Assembly: GCA_010645155.1 (NCBI GenBank)
Contig: JAAGOF010000054.1
Location: 32,001 to 96,000 of the forward strand
DNA length: 64,000 nt
DNA from: Tigriopus japonicus
Lineage: Eukaryota > Arthropoda > Copepoda > Harpacticoida > Harpacticidae
Reading direction: 5' to 3'
Under the pieces are notes generated by a model. That model worked only from the letters and a program-made list of their open reading frames with translations, was not told the origin of the DNA and ran no database searches. This document shows positions 21,201 through 47,815 of the stretch, piece by piece; position 1 is the first letter of the stretch; each line of letters begins with the position of its first letter. A program made the position numbers and the translations under genes.

Positions 21201-22079
21201 TTCCATTATGTTGGCATTTTTTCAAAACTTTCATGAAAACTCCAAAACTTTCAATCAAGATCTTTCAATGACGTTAATGAATAGGAAAAACAGTAACACT
21301 AGATAATGAAAATTGGTTACAGTTGAGAGTTCTTGTATGCAGTGATTTCTTGAAATATTTTGTTGTCCAAGTATTCAGCCTCGAGACTTTTGGGTACATC
21401 AGAATCTTCCAGATGTCTCATGAACAATGTTTCACGCTCTTTAGCTCAACGATAAGTTAATTTGGAGCCTTTTCCTTAGCATAGACAATACAAAGGAAGA
21501 AGGTTGGTTAAATAAAGAAAATTTACTTCTGTTGACACATGTATAGATATTATTACCAACATTCTTTGCTCCAATTCGATTAAATTGTTGTTCGAAGAAA
21601 GAAATAACTGCAAATGTATTTTTTTCTGCATCCTATGACATGATAATCTTGACTCGTTTGTTAATGTAAGTACGATAGATTCGTAACACTTTTTTCACTT
21701 TTGATTGGCATGCTTTATCAAAGCTCCTAGTTTGCGTGATTAATTTTCATGGTAGGTTCCGATCAAATTGATGATCATTTAAAACAGAAAAAAACAATCG
21801 GGAGTCCCAGTATCTTTGGATAAATTATTTGTTCTAAAACCCCCAAATTGAAGGGTTTTGCAACTTGATACTTATATCAAAGAGCAAAAACTGGCCCAAA
21901 TGAAATTGCAGCGAGCCATTGTTCACAAAAAATAGGGTCGAGGTGTTTTCCATTGTTTCCCAGACAATGTTTTTTTCTTAATCATGGATTATTTTTTGGG
22001 CGCTCACAATTACTATATTGGTTTTAAGTTAGAAATGTAAAGTTTTGTCCAAGACGTCCATATGTTGTCTTCAGTCAAT
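21201..22079. other. No gene seen
   Basis: AT-rich sequence between LINE fragments without recognisable coding or repeat content. Confidence 0.4.
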
Positions 22080-22560
22080 TAGAGCAGGTCCAAAGATGTT
22101 TCACTAGGAACATCACAGGAATGAGAGAGCTCTCGTATTGGGAGAGACTCCAAAAGTTAGGGCTGTACAGTACTCAGAGAAGGTAAGAAAGGTATCTGAT
22201 ACTGTATGTTTTTAAGAGCATTCATGGGCTCTGTCCTAACCAAGGCTTTGAGATCAGTTGTAACGATCGTAGAGGTTTTGCGTGCGTTCTGAGAGCACCT
22301 CCAAATCCTAAGGAATCAAGGCTAATTCGTTCAATGAAGTCCTCCTCTCTTCTTTATCGGGTTCCTTCATTGTTCAATCTTTTGCCCATTAGTCTTCGTC
22401 GGGAATATGTAAGAGCTAATCCTCTAACAGCTTTTAAAGCAGGGTTTGATAAATTTTAAAAACCTATTCCTGGCCAACCCACTATTCAAGGGTTGTACAG
22501 ATCTGCCAACAGTAACTCATAGGTAGATCAAATTTCATATAAATGCAAAATACCTAACAC
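22080..22560 (+). mobile_element. Truncated CR1-like LINE, second long tail copy
   Basis: Closely similar over its length to 7466-7950 and in the same frame: C-terminal ORF2 tail with LSYWERLQKLGLYSTQRR and a later LFNLLPISLRREYVRANPL. It carries the same TAA at the same codon (22184-22186) as the other copy, plus a private TAA after FDKF. It lies about 135 bp beyond the predicted 3' end of the SoxD transcript. Confidence 0.85.
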
Positions 22561-22694
22561 CACCCAAATTTTCACCAGCCACCTACTCTTGCCGAACCAG
22601 CCTTGTCCTTGGTGGATTCACCACAGGTATGATTTTTGAAAAGATCACTTTTCATATATAAAGAATGAAGTAACACAAAGCTTGGAAATAACGT

Positions 22695-22700
22695 TTTATT
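22695..22700 (-). promoter_or_regulatory. Candidate poly(A) signal of the SoxD gene
   Basis: On the - strand this is AATAAA, 495 bases after the SoxD stop codon at 23195-23197. I saw no earlier AATAAA on that strand. It would end the transcript just before the LINE at 22560. Confidence 0.45.
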
Positions 22701-23194
22701 CAACACGCTATGTAGGGTGATATCAAGGATTGCAGTGGTAATAATAATGATAAAAGATGACGATGGTGACCGATGTTTGTGACATTGAAGAGAATGGAAC
22801 AGTAGTGAAAGAAAGAGAGACTATTTTTTGGCATTGAAAATCCGAGAAAAACATGAAGAAGATCGACAAAGAATTTGAATGAAGCACTGGATCATTAATG
22901 ACATTTTTTGGTACTATCATTTGAGCGCGAACAAGAATCGGAAATTGAATGTGAATACAAAACAGCGTTTCATACCATTCTCTGAGTGGTTGGTTGACCA
23001 CTTGAACAACATGAGCTATATAATTTCAGTGTCACCAAGAACATCAACAACAACTTTTAAAGCAATATCAGCGACTAAGAGATTCTCTTTGGTGTCAGGA
23101 ACACGTGGTTGGAGGGCGGGCCCTCTAACGTATCAATAATAAAAACTAGTTTGTAGAGCTCTTGTTTGTGTCAATCGTGCCTATACTCAAGATC

Positions 23195-36066
<12,872 letters not shown>

Positions 36067-36098
36067 CCTTGGGGTTCGTCCGTCCCAAAAAAAGTGAT
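36067..36098 (-). other. Predicted SoxD 5' UTR part of exon 1
   Basis: A good acceptor (TCTTCCCCTATAG, AG at 36099-36100) precedes 32 bases of leader before the ATG. It implies at least one upstream exon for this transcript. Confidence 0.5.
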
Positions 36099-36100
36099 CT

Positions 36101-38355
36101 ATAGGGGAAGAGAATGGAGCGAAGAAAAATAAAGCTGCGCCCATGATGTGTCATGTTTCACTTGCAAACAAAATACGAGGTCTGGATAATTGCACCGTTA
36201 ACTGCTTTTATATGCTTTGAAGGTTTTACACCCCCGTCAGCATCATTATCATCATCATCATCATCATGCTCTTCTCATCCTTCCACCCTTTCGGACTCTA
36301 TTTTTGAAGGTGTCTCTCATCAGTCACTGTTCCCCGTTTCAGGGTTCCGAACGACACTTTTTGGCCATAACTATTGATCTCGACATGAGATTCGAACCCG
36401 CGGTCCTTCCGAACTTATTATCTTTTGTTTCGCCCAATCTAAACAGTGCCAGGCATCTTGACTTTGTTTGGCTCCAAACCTTGCGTTTTCAGTCAGTCAG
36501 ACCATTGTCGTGGAGAGAAGAAACTAGTGGCGAGTTCCCTAACGTCAGTTTATGGCTTGGTTTTTCCATTATGTTCCGCTTTGGATAAACAATGAGGGGG
36601 AAGACGGAACAGATCTTGACTATTGATAGCAGATCCGTAACAGCAGCTCAAGTCTAAACTGTCAATTCCAGTGGAGATGAGCGTTTTCCAATGTCCAACA
36701 ATTCATTCAGACAAGTTTCTGAACGAGCCAGTTCCATTAATATATTGAATGGCTGTCGGATTGAAACAAGAAGGTGCATTGTATCCTATCTATCCATGTG
36801 TAAATGACACACAATTCTCCGTGGGGTACAATTTGCCAGAGTAAAGGGGCCTGAGCATCCTTGTATACACAATCGGGATCTTCTTACAATTGGCTTTGCC
36901 TCCCGATGAGTATTGTGTATATGAGATCGTCGTCGTCGTCGTCGTTTGCGTCTTCCTTCCTACCTACAGTAGATAGGTATTGGCCATGGCACTCCTGTGA
37001 TGATTGGAGTTCAAACCCAGGCACACACACACACAGTGGATTGTCGGGAAAGTTTCACAGTTTCCCGACGAGGGGGTTGACGATTGTTTATAAGTCCAAT
37101 TGTATACAACTTCCTCCAATTCCAGCCGGAAAGGCGAGAGAGACTCGGGATGATTTGGAGCCGAAGAAAATCATTCTGGCAACAATTCACCTTGTTTCAA
37201 CTGAGAACAACGAACGAGCTCAAGCATCCAAAAGTGATCCAGTCATAAAACGAGATCCAAGAACACGTGGGAGCAGCAAAAAAAAGACAGACAGAACAAT
37301 CGTTCTGAAGGTCGTTTGCCGAAGGACGCCCAAGACCGGTTATGACGATCAATCTGCAGCCATGAGTATTGTTCCAAGTGTCTCTAAATGGGTCTGCTTC
37401 ATTAAGACAGAAAGACACAGAGAGAGAAGAGAATGAATTTGCGACTCTGTGACGACAATGAGTGCGTGAGTGGGCTTGTTGGGGATGAGAGTGAGACACA
37501 AGAAGCGACGATGGGTTCAAGGACAGGTTCTACTACTACTACTACTATACAAGATCATTTTAAACTGTCACAATGCTCTCAAATCTTCATTTCATTTCTC
37601 GGAAGGATGGCCAAGAGCAGGAGAAACAGGCAGTGTTATGAGTGACGCCCATTTTTTGCCAAGACACTTGTCAAGTTACCGTCGCATCGAAAGCACGACT
37701 TTTCTTACACTTGAAACCGTCAATTTGAAAGTCTAATTAGCCCAAAATTTCTTTTGAGCATCCAGGTCGGTGTTGTAAAAACTGGATCCTAAGGTGATCT
37801 GAAATGACGACTCTTGTGGCTTTTTCTATTCCAAGGTCTATTAATACAAAATTGATCGCATCAGAACCGATCGCGTTTCAAGGCTAAAAACTGCATATCA
37901 TTCTTTCCCTCGTTGACGGTATATAAATGATAACTACCAAGTTCAATGCTACTCGTGACCTCAGATGAGGCCAAATTGAGCTTTTGTTGTGTGATTTTTT
38001 TTCTTCTGATTTCTCGCCATGCATGTGTTATATACTACAATGTTGAGCGATTAAGAGCGCTTGTTCGTTCGTTCGTTCCTGGGCTGCGTAGTTTATAGTC
38101 TGTGTATGTAATTCACGCTGATAACAGCAACGCTTGAACACTAAATCGGGTAAGCCTTACAAACAATGCACACTCCCACAGAAGAACGAAAAAAAATAAT
38201 TGCTCCGATGGGCTTGAAATTGCGTTTCATCTCGGGGTTGATGAGCACTGGGTTTGTGCCCAATTGTATGTAGCGATTGGATGGCTGGGGCTGATATGAG
38301 TGGAAGTGGAAATGATAATAATGCCACATGAAGCAACATCTGGGTCGAGCGTGCT
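36101..38355. other. No gene seen; possible SoxD upstream intron
   Basis: Holds a CA run at 37021-37034 and a CATCAT run near 36243-36268. No coding support on either strand. Confidence 0.4.
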
Positions 38356-38818
38356 ACTAGTCAAGAAGCACGGAAATCATGGAGTGGGAGGCTGGCAATG
38401 AGAATTATGATTTCTAGCAGAAACGAACCATTTGCGTTCTTCTGCAAATGAGACCTGGCTTGCATTGAGCAGAACGCGTATTTCAAATTTCAGCTCAATC
38501 GAATGCCGGAGTGAAAAGTTATGCCTTCTCAAACTTAAGTACTGAAGAGAGCATAGAATGAATGAACTCGCCCTTTTGTGGTAAAACGATTACCACAAAA
38601 GGGCTAGTTCATTGATTCTCGGTAGGATTTGCACTGAACTTTGAGTGAGCATAACTTTTGCCTCCGACGTTCGATTGAGATGAAAATTGAAATAGGTATT
38701 CTTGTCAACATATGCAAGATCTCATTTGCAGAAGAACGTAATTGAATTGTTCTTACTGGAAATCATTATTCTCATTGCTAGCCTCCCACTCCATGATTCC
38801 AGTGCTTCTTGTACTAGT
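38356..38818. mobile_element. Fold-back transposon (463 bp, arms about 229 bp)
   Basis: The whole element is an imperfect palindrome. ACTAGT at 38356-38361 pairs with ACTAGT at 38813-38818, then the arms pair through AAGAAGCAC, TCATGGAGTGGGAGGCT, TTCTTCTGCAAATGAGA and CCCTTTTGTGGTAA to a loop at about 38584-38590. No frame inside. This is a fold-back MITE with arms making up nearly the whole element; TA or CTAG within ACTAGT may be the target site. Confidence 0.88.
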
Positions 38819-41800
38819 GTATGTACTGTACATAGGAGAACTGCCATAATTCGAGGATCACTTTAATCATGGAACAAATTGTTAGAAGCCACTCTCGAGG
38901 CTTGTTGATGAGATGAACTCTTCCCGTTCTCTTTGGGGGTTTGTCTTGTCAATTATTCGCTTTGACTTCTTTTGCTCCCCCCCTTTCCCCAATTTTTTGG
39001 TTGAAGCTCTCAAGAAATTGGCTAAGAGACCCAAACTCTCGTGAGTTTTTGACTTCTTCGGCAGCCTTTCTGTCTTTCTATCTTTCTTTCTTTCCCCTTT
39101 GACTCTCTCATGTTCTCCAAAGTCCCGGTGTTATTTAGACAAGTACGACAGGATGCTCTGCCTCTTTCAGGTTAATTGACGTAAAAAGGCTGCATTTTTC
39201 CTCAAATTATCTTCTCGTCTTTGCCTCAAAATGAAAACCCGAGGGTAAAGAGAGACTCAAGACTGGATATCCAGTTCAAAAGAAGCGCCACTTACATCAT
39301 CGTTGTGCACTATTATTGTTTCTATGATCTTCACCATCCTTTGAAATGACTGAGATGTCGGCTTGTTCAAGTCTTAAAAAGTGTTCTTGTACCAAATTTG
39401 GTCGTGGCATTAAACGGTATCATACAATTGTTGTACAATACCTACTCAACGAAGGGTTCTATGGCTGTTTCTGTAGGTTCAATCAAGATGACATCATGAG
39501 ATAAGAGTCAATAATCCCTGTCGCTCCAGCTTTCTGGTTGGCTATGTAGCCAGATTGGGCGAACTCGACAAGTGGTCTGATTCCCTTTGTTGAGGATGCG
39601 AATGATAATGGCAATGCCAAAACCACTTGAAATTCCCTTTGAAATCCCTGCTCCTCTTCCTGCATACACACATACATACTCTCTCAACCAGTTCTCCCAT
39701 TTTGTAGTGTATCTCTCGCTTCGTTTCGACCAACCAAACATTGGAATAAGGATAGACGGATCTAAGACACGGAAATCAGTCCGACGACCATAAAAAAACA
39801 GCTGACTCTTTACACGGAGAATATGTCATTAGACGGGATTTTGTCCAAAACTGGAGGAAGCCGTGGATTTTGAGGATTGTTTGACAAAAATGGGAATTCC
39901 TTCTTTTGTTGTCCCCTTCTTCCTCTCTCTCTTGACATTCAAGAACAAAACGGTCGCCACAGTTCAATAGAGATTTCAGAAATTTCGGTCGAAACCGAAA
40001 ATGCTCGGCCTCTCATAACGGACGACTCGAGTCATCTGGCCTGAGTGGACCAGAATTCGGCCACGAAGCCACAAAATGTGAACACTTTGGGGGAAGAACC
40101 AGTGGAACAACTCCCTAAAAACAATACGACATCGCGCTCAACCTACAACCTCCTCCCCCACAAAAGAGAAAAGACCATTGAAGTAGTATTCTACGAGTTC
40201 AACAAGTGTTGGGAGACAAATCAATTTGAGGAATGACGTCTCAGACTACGTACACACACACGCAGTCGGATTTCAGTGCCAGTGTCACCCCTTTCGTGCT
40301 TTTCCTCGTCCTCGAGCGATTGCTGGCTGGCTAAATATTCAGTACTATGGGTGTGTGCATGCAGTCAGTCATGGTGGAGGATGACGATGAATTCGGGAGA
40401 GTGAGGGAGCATCGGCAAATGTGCAATGCATGGTAATGTGTTCTGGTGACATAAGAATGGGTTCAAAAGATCAAACACAGAACAACGATTCTTCAGCCCT
40501 CTTCGTTTGCATTGTGTGTGAAAGAGAGAAAGAGAGAAAGAGAGAGAGAAGGAGCACTTGGCGGAGTTGGACTCGCCGTTCTAAAATGGAGCCCAAACAG
40601 TTGATTTTACGCTCAAACCAGAGAGACGTTTAGAGGAAACCAAGCACGGGTTTGTGTAAGTTCTTGACAAGTTATAGACAGTAAGGGCTCCTTACCAAAG
40701 CCAAAAGGGGGCTTGGCCGAAAAAAAGCTAATTCAATTTGTATTTCCAATTGCTTATGGGGGTAAAAAGCATTTTTTATTCGGAAATAGTACGTACCATT
40801 TTAAGGAAATTGGACCAAAAAAAATAGCATTTTCTCTCTCGATCCCAAGTCTTTAACGTGCATGCGTGCTTTCGTTTTTTTGCAGGCATAATTGGAACGG
40901 AAACTGATCCTTTAACTCTTAACTTTATCTTTAATAAGCCCAATTTAGCTCGACAAGTGTTTCAACTGCCGTTTTTCTTTAATAGATTTTTATGTTCTTC
41001 CAATAATTAGTATTTGGAATGGTTTATGCTCACTCTAGACGTCTCATTGGCGAATTGAAGTGGTGAGTACAAGTACAGAACGGGATCATGACGAGGAGCA
41101 AGTACAAAAATGAAGAAGGAACAAAAGCTAGTCATTTCGGTCGTCGTTCAAGAAACTGACGAAAAGAACGAACGGACGGAGAAACAAAGAGACGCCTCCC
41201 TCCTCCTTCTTGCTCTCGTTCTCGCTTATTTCCACTTTTCAGCTCCATTCCACCCTCAAGTTATTATTATTACAAGATCTCAAGGAAACCGACATTTCCC
41301 GTGGCCACAACACGCCAACTTCAAGAACCTTGGAAAGCGGCCCGACAAAAATTCCTGGCTCTCAACGAACGCTGAACGCGACAAAAGTACCAAAAACCGA
41401 ATATGTTGGGTAAATTCGCTCATCTTCCTTCGAGCCTCCAATCAATGGAAGTCCAATCCAAGTTCAAACATGATTAGGGAAGGGTTGCTGACTTTAGTAT
41501 TTAACAGCTCGAGTACGGCAAGTATTCAGTGATGTCATAATGGAGAGGGTAAAAACTGATCCAAGCAGAATGAAGGGTGATTAACTCCTTTGGGGAATTA
41601 CGAGTGTGTGTGTTCTAGCGATTGGCTGGTGGGTTCTTGGGTTCCCAGCCCTCAATCGGGACAACCACCAACGTAACTGGCCAAGGACATCTCTAGTTTG
41701 ACATGTCATAACACGTATGACGTACTTAATTTTAGATTTGTGTCACTTTTTTCCGTTCCTTCTCTCCTCGGGAGAAAAGTCGTCTCGATCTGTGAGATTT

Positions 41801-44800
41801 TGAAAGCCATCCATCTCATTGGATCAATGTCAGATGCGCCTTGTGTCATTGCAATTTTTTGGAACATTCCTGAGACAATTACATCTTGGGAATTGGCGCC
41901 AAAAACCTCTCGATCGTTCTTCCCCTTCAGCTTAGCTTCAACTCTCTTGAGCCGAGTCTCATTAAGCGACCATTCTTTGGCCTTTGACGCTAAATAGCCT
42001 TCGTGGCCAGAGATACGTACATAGAGAGGAGGTTTCCTGCCGTTGCCCATTGTGCATCTAAGGAGAGTTATTTGTGGTGGTGTAGAAAAAGGGTGTTATT
42101 TTGGGTGCTCACATTGTATCGAGCGACTGAAGGGGCTTGAAGCAGGATCAAAGCCCCAAGGGAGGACACAGCTATAGAACAACCTAATTACGGAGCTCTC
42201 GCCTCGGAATGCAACTCGTGTAGGTTACCTACCCTTCACGCACTTGCAGCACATGAATGTATATTTTCTACTACATAGGCGTGTACGTACAACACACACT
42301 AGTCGTCTACGTACTTGGTTTCCTGTGTGTTGTTGTCCGATGGGAAAATATTTGCGGGTGATAACAGAGCGACTAGGAAGAAGTTGTTGGTGTTGAGGCT
42401 GATGATGATGATGTTATTTTCCAACCTTGTTCACTCGTTCTCGCTCTTTAATGAGAAATATGACGCTCTTTGTTGGCATCTTCAAAGAAATCATGGCTTT
42501 GACGCCAGGTCTTTCTAACCCATTTGCTGAGACCACGAAAACAACATCAACAACAACAACACTCATCCAATCGTCATAAGTAAAGCCTCGTCAAAGGTTC
42601 CCGCTTCTTATTCCTACATACATCAACCTTTCCACAATCATCCCATCTCTAGAAATGCCAAAGAATTTCAGCATTTTTCATGCTTCTGCGGAATAATAAA
42701 AAAAGAAGAAATTGATCATTGGAGATATGGCCATCTTTTTGATAAAGAAGGGAGCAAGTTTGGCAAATAGCTTTTCATCGACTTGGACTCGAATCGATCC
42801 GTGTTTAATGGCCATTGTCCAATGAGACGAGGCAAATGGAGATCGCTTTCGTCTCTGTCTTGCTTTCACTCAAACAGGAGACCAGGATGAAATTGAATTC
42901 GATAAAGGACCAAATGAAGTGGAGAGAGAAATCCTCCTAGGGAGAAGGTAAAAAGCCATCTCACTTCTTTGCCTTCCTCTCCACTCTCTTTCTTTCTGGT
43001 GGAAATAAAAAGTTCCATCTCCCCCTGAAATCTAGAAAGGCGCGTACATACATACATAACTATCCAGTACGAGTACGAATGTAGAAGACTAGACTACATA
43101 GAAGGAGAACGAACGATAGGTAGACAGAAATCGAGAGCTGAGTGGATGGATCATCATGGCCTTTTGTGCTTGCTGCCCACCACCACCACCACTATAGATG
43201 AATAGACCGAGATGGACGAGAATGGGTGGATGAATATTCAGCAGGTTGAAGTCGAGATTTGAGGATGAGTTCTTCGCTTTTCTCCTCCTCCTCTTCTTTG
43301 GGTACAAAAAGATATCACTCAGCGATAAACTTGGAATTCAAGCGACTCCGACTTTCAATCACGAAAACTTTGGAGGAGATGGAATCATCGTTGAGTTTAA
43401 TTGGATCTCGCCCGATATCACCATGGTCTTTCGGGTTCCATTCTCCCATTTCCAATGCCATACTGAACCAAAGTGAACTGAACATGGTCTTATTCAAACT
43501 GAGATTCGATCCCTGTAATGATCCATGCTTCTTCAAATAGGGTATGGTGGGGGAGGAGAATCGAAAGAAGAACGAGAAAAAGACCAAGATTTGAATCTGG
43601 TTCCCGTTGGAAGTCGGATCTGGTTTCCATTTTGATCCCTTTGGTAGAAAATTTGAGGTTACTCTTGCAGAACGCCCACAAAGAACCCCGAGAATCCCGA
43701 GCACTATGGAACAACCAACGAGGACTACAACTACCAAGGGACATTCACCACGATCCAAAGAGAAGAAAAGGACTTGGATATCAATGGACAAATAGCCCAG
43801 TCCATTTTGGAGAGGGGCCAAAGGCTAGCTATACCTCCTAGTTCTCTTTCTCATGGAAAGAAGTGCGGGAGATTAGTTCTCCTCCTCGACAATTGCGCTC
43901 AAAAACGGCCCTCAGATCATCATTATGCAGAAAATCTCATTTGACCCCTTCCATAGATTTTGGAATTCCATCTGCTTTTTGTCTCACATATATACATCAT
44001 TTGAATATTGCAACCCGGGGTCGGTCCGACAGGCCGAGTGGGTGATTTTTGTCTTTTTCTTTCATCCCTCCTTCACCCTCGTCAGTTTTTCACCCCTTTC
44101 TAAAAAAAGGAGGATTTGGTCAACTGCTTCCTCGAGTGTCCGTTCCATTTCATTCTATTATTGCGTTCAAAGAGAGTGGCGGCGGCATTTAGCTTGCGGC
44201 AAGCAGCCCAAAAATTGTCGCCGTTGACATCTATCCAGGGAAAAGAGAATAAATAAAATCTAGATGGGTCAAAAAGTTTTTCAAAAAAAATGCCTGCAAA
44301 ACGAGGAGGGGAAAAAAGCTGTTGCGCTTTTGACCCTAACGGAGAAAGACAGGATTTGAGGAGGACACATCCGCCATCTGCGGATATCCTGAATTCAAAT
44401 TAGAAACAAACGATATGCTTTCGACTAATTAATGCAATGACCATTTCGAAAATTCTGATGGGAACCAAGCCCTCCCTCCTTTTTTTCGGTGAAAACTCAC
44501 TCACACAAATACTACGGAGACGAGAGATCTTTGAGAGGTTCTTTTTCATTCCCATTTCATTGATTCAAACTATGAATTAGTTGGCTCTAGACTGGGAGAG
44601 TTCCTCTCATTGTTGGAAGAAATGACAAAACGGAAACGCATACGAATCAGAACAAAAGCGGAAAAATGTGGAAAACAATCTTCAAATAGGCTTTTTGTGT
44701 GGACTCAAACACAATTGGATGTTGAAGAGAGTCTCGAAGGGTAAAAAAAGCAGCTGCAAAAGTGATTTTTCAAGGCTTCTTTTTAACCCTCAAAATGGTT

Positions 44801-46862
44801 TAACGACAACTTCTTCGTGACAATTTGTGGCCAGGATCAAAAGTGCATTTGCTCTTGGCCCGCTTGAAAAAAAAATCCACTCACTCTTTTCGAACGAGTC
44901 ACTTTCGAAATTCGTTTGTGGAAACAAGATGAATTAATTTGTATATTTGTTGGAAATGGCCCTCTTTTGTACGGGGACTCCACAAGAAAAGACACGATTT
45001 GAATGCCATCGTTTAGCTTGAATGATTGTCGTGTTCAAAGTCTTTTTTCACATCTATTCAAATCACGCGCATAATAGGCCGCTTTTGAATGACTTGATGA
45101 TCATTGTGGATCATATACATACGTACTGTCATCGAAGAAATAGACACGGTATTCAAATATAACTCATCCGAGACCTGGGCCATTCACCCTAAACTATCTA
45201 TGGAATCACCAAATACCTTGAAAAATATCAAGGGAGAATTGTATTGACTCAGAATTGGCTAGAAAAAGTTCGATTGTGACATGATCAAGTGCTTTGCATT
45301 TCAATCAAAGAAGAAACGTAAATGGATTTAGATTTCGCTCTTGTGTATGCATGGCAATTATCGAGCATCGGGCATAATGAGGTTGAATTTTCGATGAAAG
45401 GGCACTCGTAAGAGATAAAAAATATATGATATTCCACTTATCTTTATCCCACTGCCGATATCTTTCAAAGGAATGCATTTTTCACAGATGGAATTTGCAC
45501 AAATTCAGTGAATTCACTACTTTCGTTGTTGATGTGCCAATGCATCTGATTTTGTATCAATTTCGACCAAATCAAATCAAATCTATAAAGTGTCTCTGGC
45601 GCTCGAGACAAGTCTTCAATTAGACTAATATTTTTGTTTGGCAAGAAAGCCAGAAATTACAATCTACAATCAAGAAGCACTGAATTTACTGAAATTTTGA
45701 CCCTTTTGACACAATCAAAAGCTCAATTTATTGGTCAACCGTGATCAAATGAAATCGGCTTGACCTCTCGTTGCGAATTATCTTGCTGCTATTCAAATAT
45801 ATTATAAGATTCCTGTAAAGTCAGGAACACATTATACCTTATTGATATGGTGGAACTTAGAGATATGGTTTCCGTTTGATGTTCCTTCCTGATAGGTTAT
45901 CTTTTATCACTTCTTCAATTAAATGGCAAATACATTACTCGTCATTTGTTTTTAAGAGCTAGCACAAGCTAGTGCAAAAAAGCATGAAGCCAATTCTACT
46001 CATATTAATATTGCCGATATTTACCCCAATTCAAGTGCTGCTTTATGTAAAATTAGGGAAAGTCCGTTTAAATAAAAGCCTGAAATTGCTTTTTCTATTG
46101 CTTCTGATCAAGCAACCATGCCATATCTTTGATAAACTCGAATTCGTTAGACCATCAACACAAAAGGTCTTGATCATCCATCATTTCAGTTCTCAGGTCT
46201 TGAATACAATCCGCAAAACAATGTAAGAAAGACCAGTTACCCGATAAGAAGGCTTTTCCTGCAGCTTTCTCCCCCTTCCCTGCTATTGACTGGTTTATGT
46301 ACTTATGCATTTATGAGCTTTGCTAAACTGTTTCGTTTGCGTGGACATCGAATGTGCAATACGCCGAAAATACGTTCCATTTGGATCGAGTCCAGTCTGG
46401 CCTCGTCTTGTCTTTCCGCACGAGAGTTTCGAACCCTCAAATCCTTGTGGACCGAAAGTCCAATTTGAAATGATCAAAGTGGGATATTTTTCGTATCGCC
46501 ATAAATTGAGCAGCATCCAGACTTCCCAGACCCTCAAAGCAGCCACGAAACAGCCCCAACAAACACTGCTTTGGTAGGAGGACGAGTATGTACTCATTGG
46601 GTCTTGACTCTCGAGTTCAAGTCTGCTAGTACACATACAAAGTTGATGATTAAAGTACAAGATTTCACACACGCGTGCCTTCAGGGAAACGTGGGGCCAG
46701 AAAAGGAAGGAAAAAATCTCGTTTCATCGAACTCATGGGTCCAGATTTTGTCCATCTTTGGATCATGGGAACTGGCGTAGCGAAGAGTGAGAGTGTCCTT
46801 GTCGAGTTAAGCAAGATCCAAAAGCAAAGGGGTGTTCCAAGAGATAGGATCAAATGACTCAC
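38819..46862. other. No supported gene (8 kb)
   Basis: Short frames on both strands lack domains and splice context. Contains a GA-rich microsatellite at 40518-40552. It may be intron or upstream regulatory sequence of the SoxD gene. Confidence 0.4.
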
Positions 46863-47254
46863 CTGTGATTGTGCTTTTTGAGGTCGTTGTCACCACTAGT
46901 GTCTTGTTGGATTTCACTCACAAAAAGTAATTTGGAACTGATATTTGAGGTGGCGGACCGAGAGCTGGAGGTGCGATAACAATGCTCCTGAAATCCCGTC
47001 TCCGCAATGAAAAGCGAGAAATTGAGAATCGGAGAATTGTCGTCGGATTTTTGTTCCCGCGGACACTCACTCGCATTTGTGTCGCCGTTGTTCCCCTGTT
47101 CTTTTCCGGCTTTGTCGTCGACAACGACGTCGTTGTCGACGTCGAGCTCGAGAGCGTCGTCGGGGGTTTGCTCTGGAATCCCCTGGTTGGTGATGGTGGT
47201 GGTGGTGGTGGATGATGATGATGTGGATGTGCTACCGTCGTCCCTGGCCATCAT
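46863..47254 (-). CDS. Putative first coding exon, possibly of SoxD
   Basis: A - strand frame from ATGATGG (good start context) codes for about 130 residues rich in S, T, D and N, including NSPILNFSLF and LLFVSEIQQDTSGDND, and stops at a strong donor CACAG|GTGAGT. It ends in phase 2, the same phase and the same AG as SoxD exon 1, so it could splice straight to SoxD exon 2 as an alternative first exon. It would not be in frame with exon 1. No domain is recognised. It could instead belong to another gene or be chance. Confidence 0.4.
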
Positions 47255-47387
47255 TCTTTCCTTGTTTTCCCCTGCCACAATACCCCTGTTGTTTTCCCTC
47301 ACCCCCACGACGACTACGAACGAACGAACGAACGGATCCACCGCGACACCAACTAACGCAATGGCAGGCCTGTCCTCCCGGCAAACG

Positions 47388-47445
47388 ACTCACTCACTCA
47401 CTCTTGACTAACTGAGTCACTGAGTGAGTGAGTGAGTGAGTGAGT
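47388..47445. repeat. (ACTC)n / (GAGT)n inverted microsatellite
   Basis: A run of ACTC units at 47388-47403 is followed by TGAG units at 47421-47445, separated by about 17 bases. The two are reverse complements, so the tract can form a hairpin. Confidence 0.85.
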
Positions 47446-47815
47446 AAGGCAGAACAAGTATGCGGTCCTCGTGATTCTTGTACGCTCTCCTAACCCTTGG
47501 TAAGCAGTGTTGCCGAATGAGGCTTTTAGATAGAAAGGGATTTTCCCCTAGTTTCTAACCAACTCTTCCGTTTGGTTATTTTCCCTTGGAGTCTGTCCTT
47601 TTTTCATTCAAGAGAATAATTCAATATTTTTCTCAATAAGTCTCGGCCAAAACTTAAAAAAATATAGGCGAAAAAAGAAGCCCAAACAGCATGAAACATA
47701 CACTAATGAAAAAAGTCAAATTGGATGCGTTACCTTTTTGTTTCCCTTTCAAATTAATGCCAATTGCCTTGTTTGAAAGGCCTGAGTTACAAAAAAATTG
47801 AAAAAATTCCGAATA
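47446..47815. other. No gene seen
   Basis: AT-rich stretch between the microsatellite and a MITE. Nothing recognisable. Confidence 0.4.

Noticed and set aside
41706..42050. A 114-codon - strand frame with good start context
   Set aside because: The composition is protein-like, but no family is recognised, there is no conserved motif, and it stands alone in what may be an intron. Could be re-examined with RNA-seq.
43315..43821. A 168-codon - strand frame
   Set aside because: Long but with hydrophobic low-complexity composition; + frames cover the same bases; no domain recognised.
47255..47341. Extension of the putative exon 46863-47254 to 47341
   Set aside because: The upstream start would be GTG, not ATG, and the added part is a simple GTTC/GTCGTC repeat.
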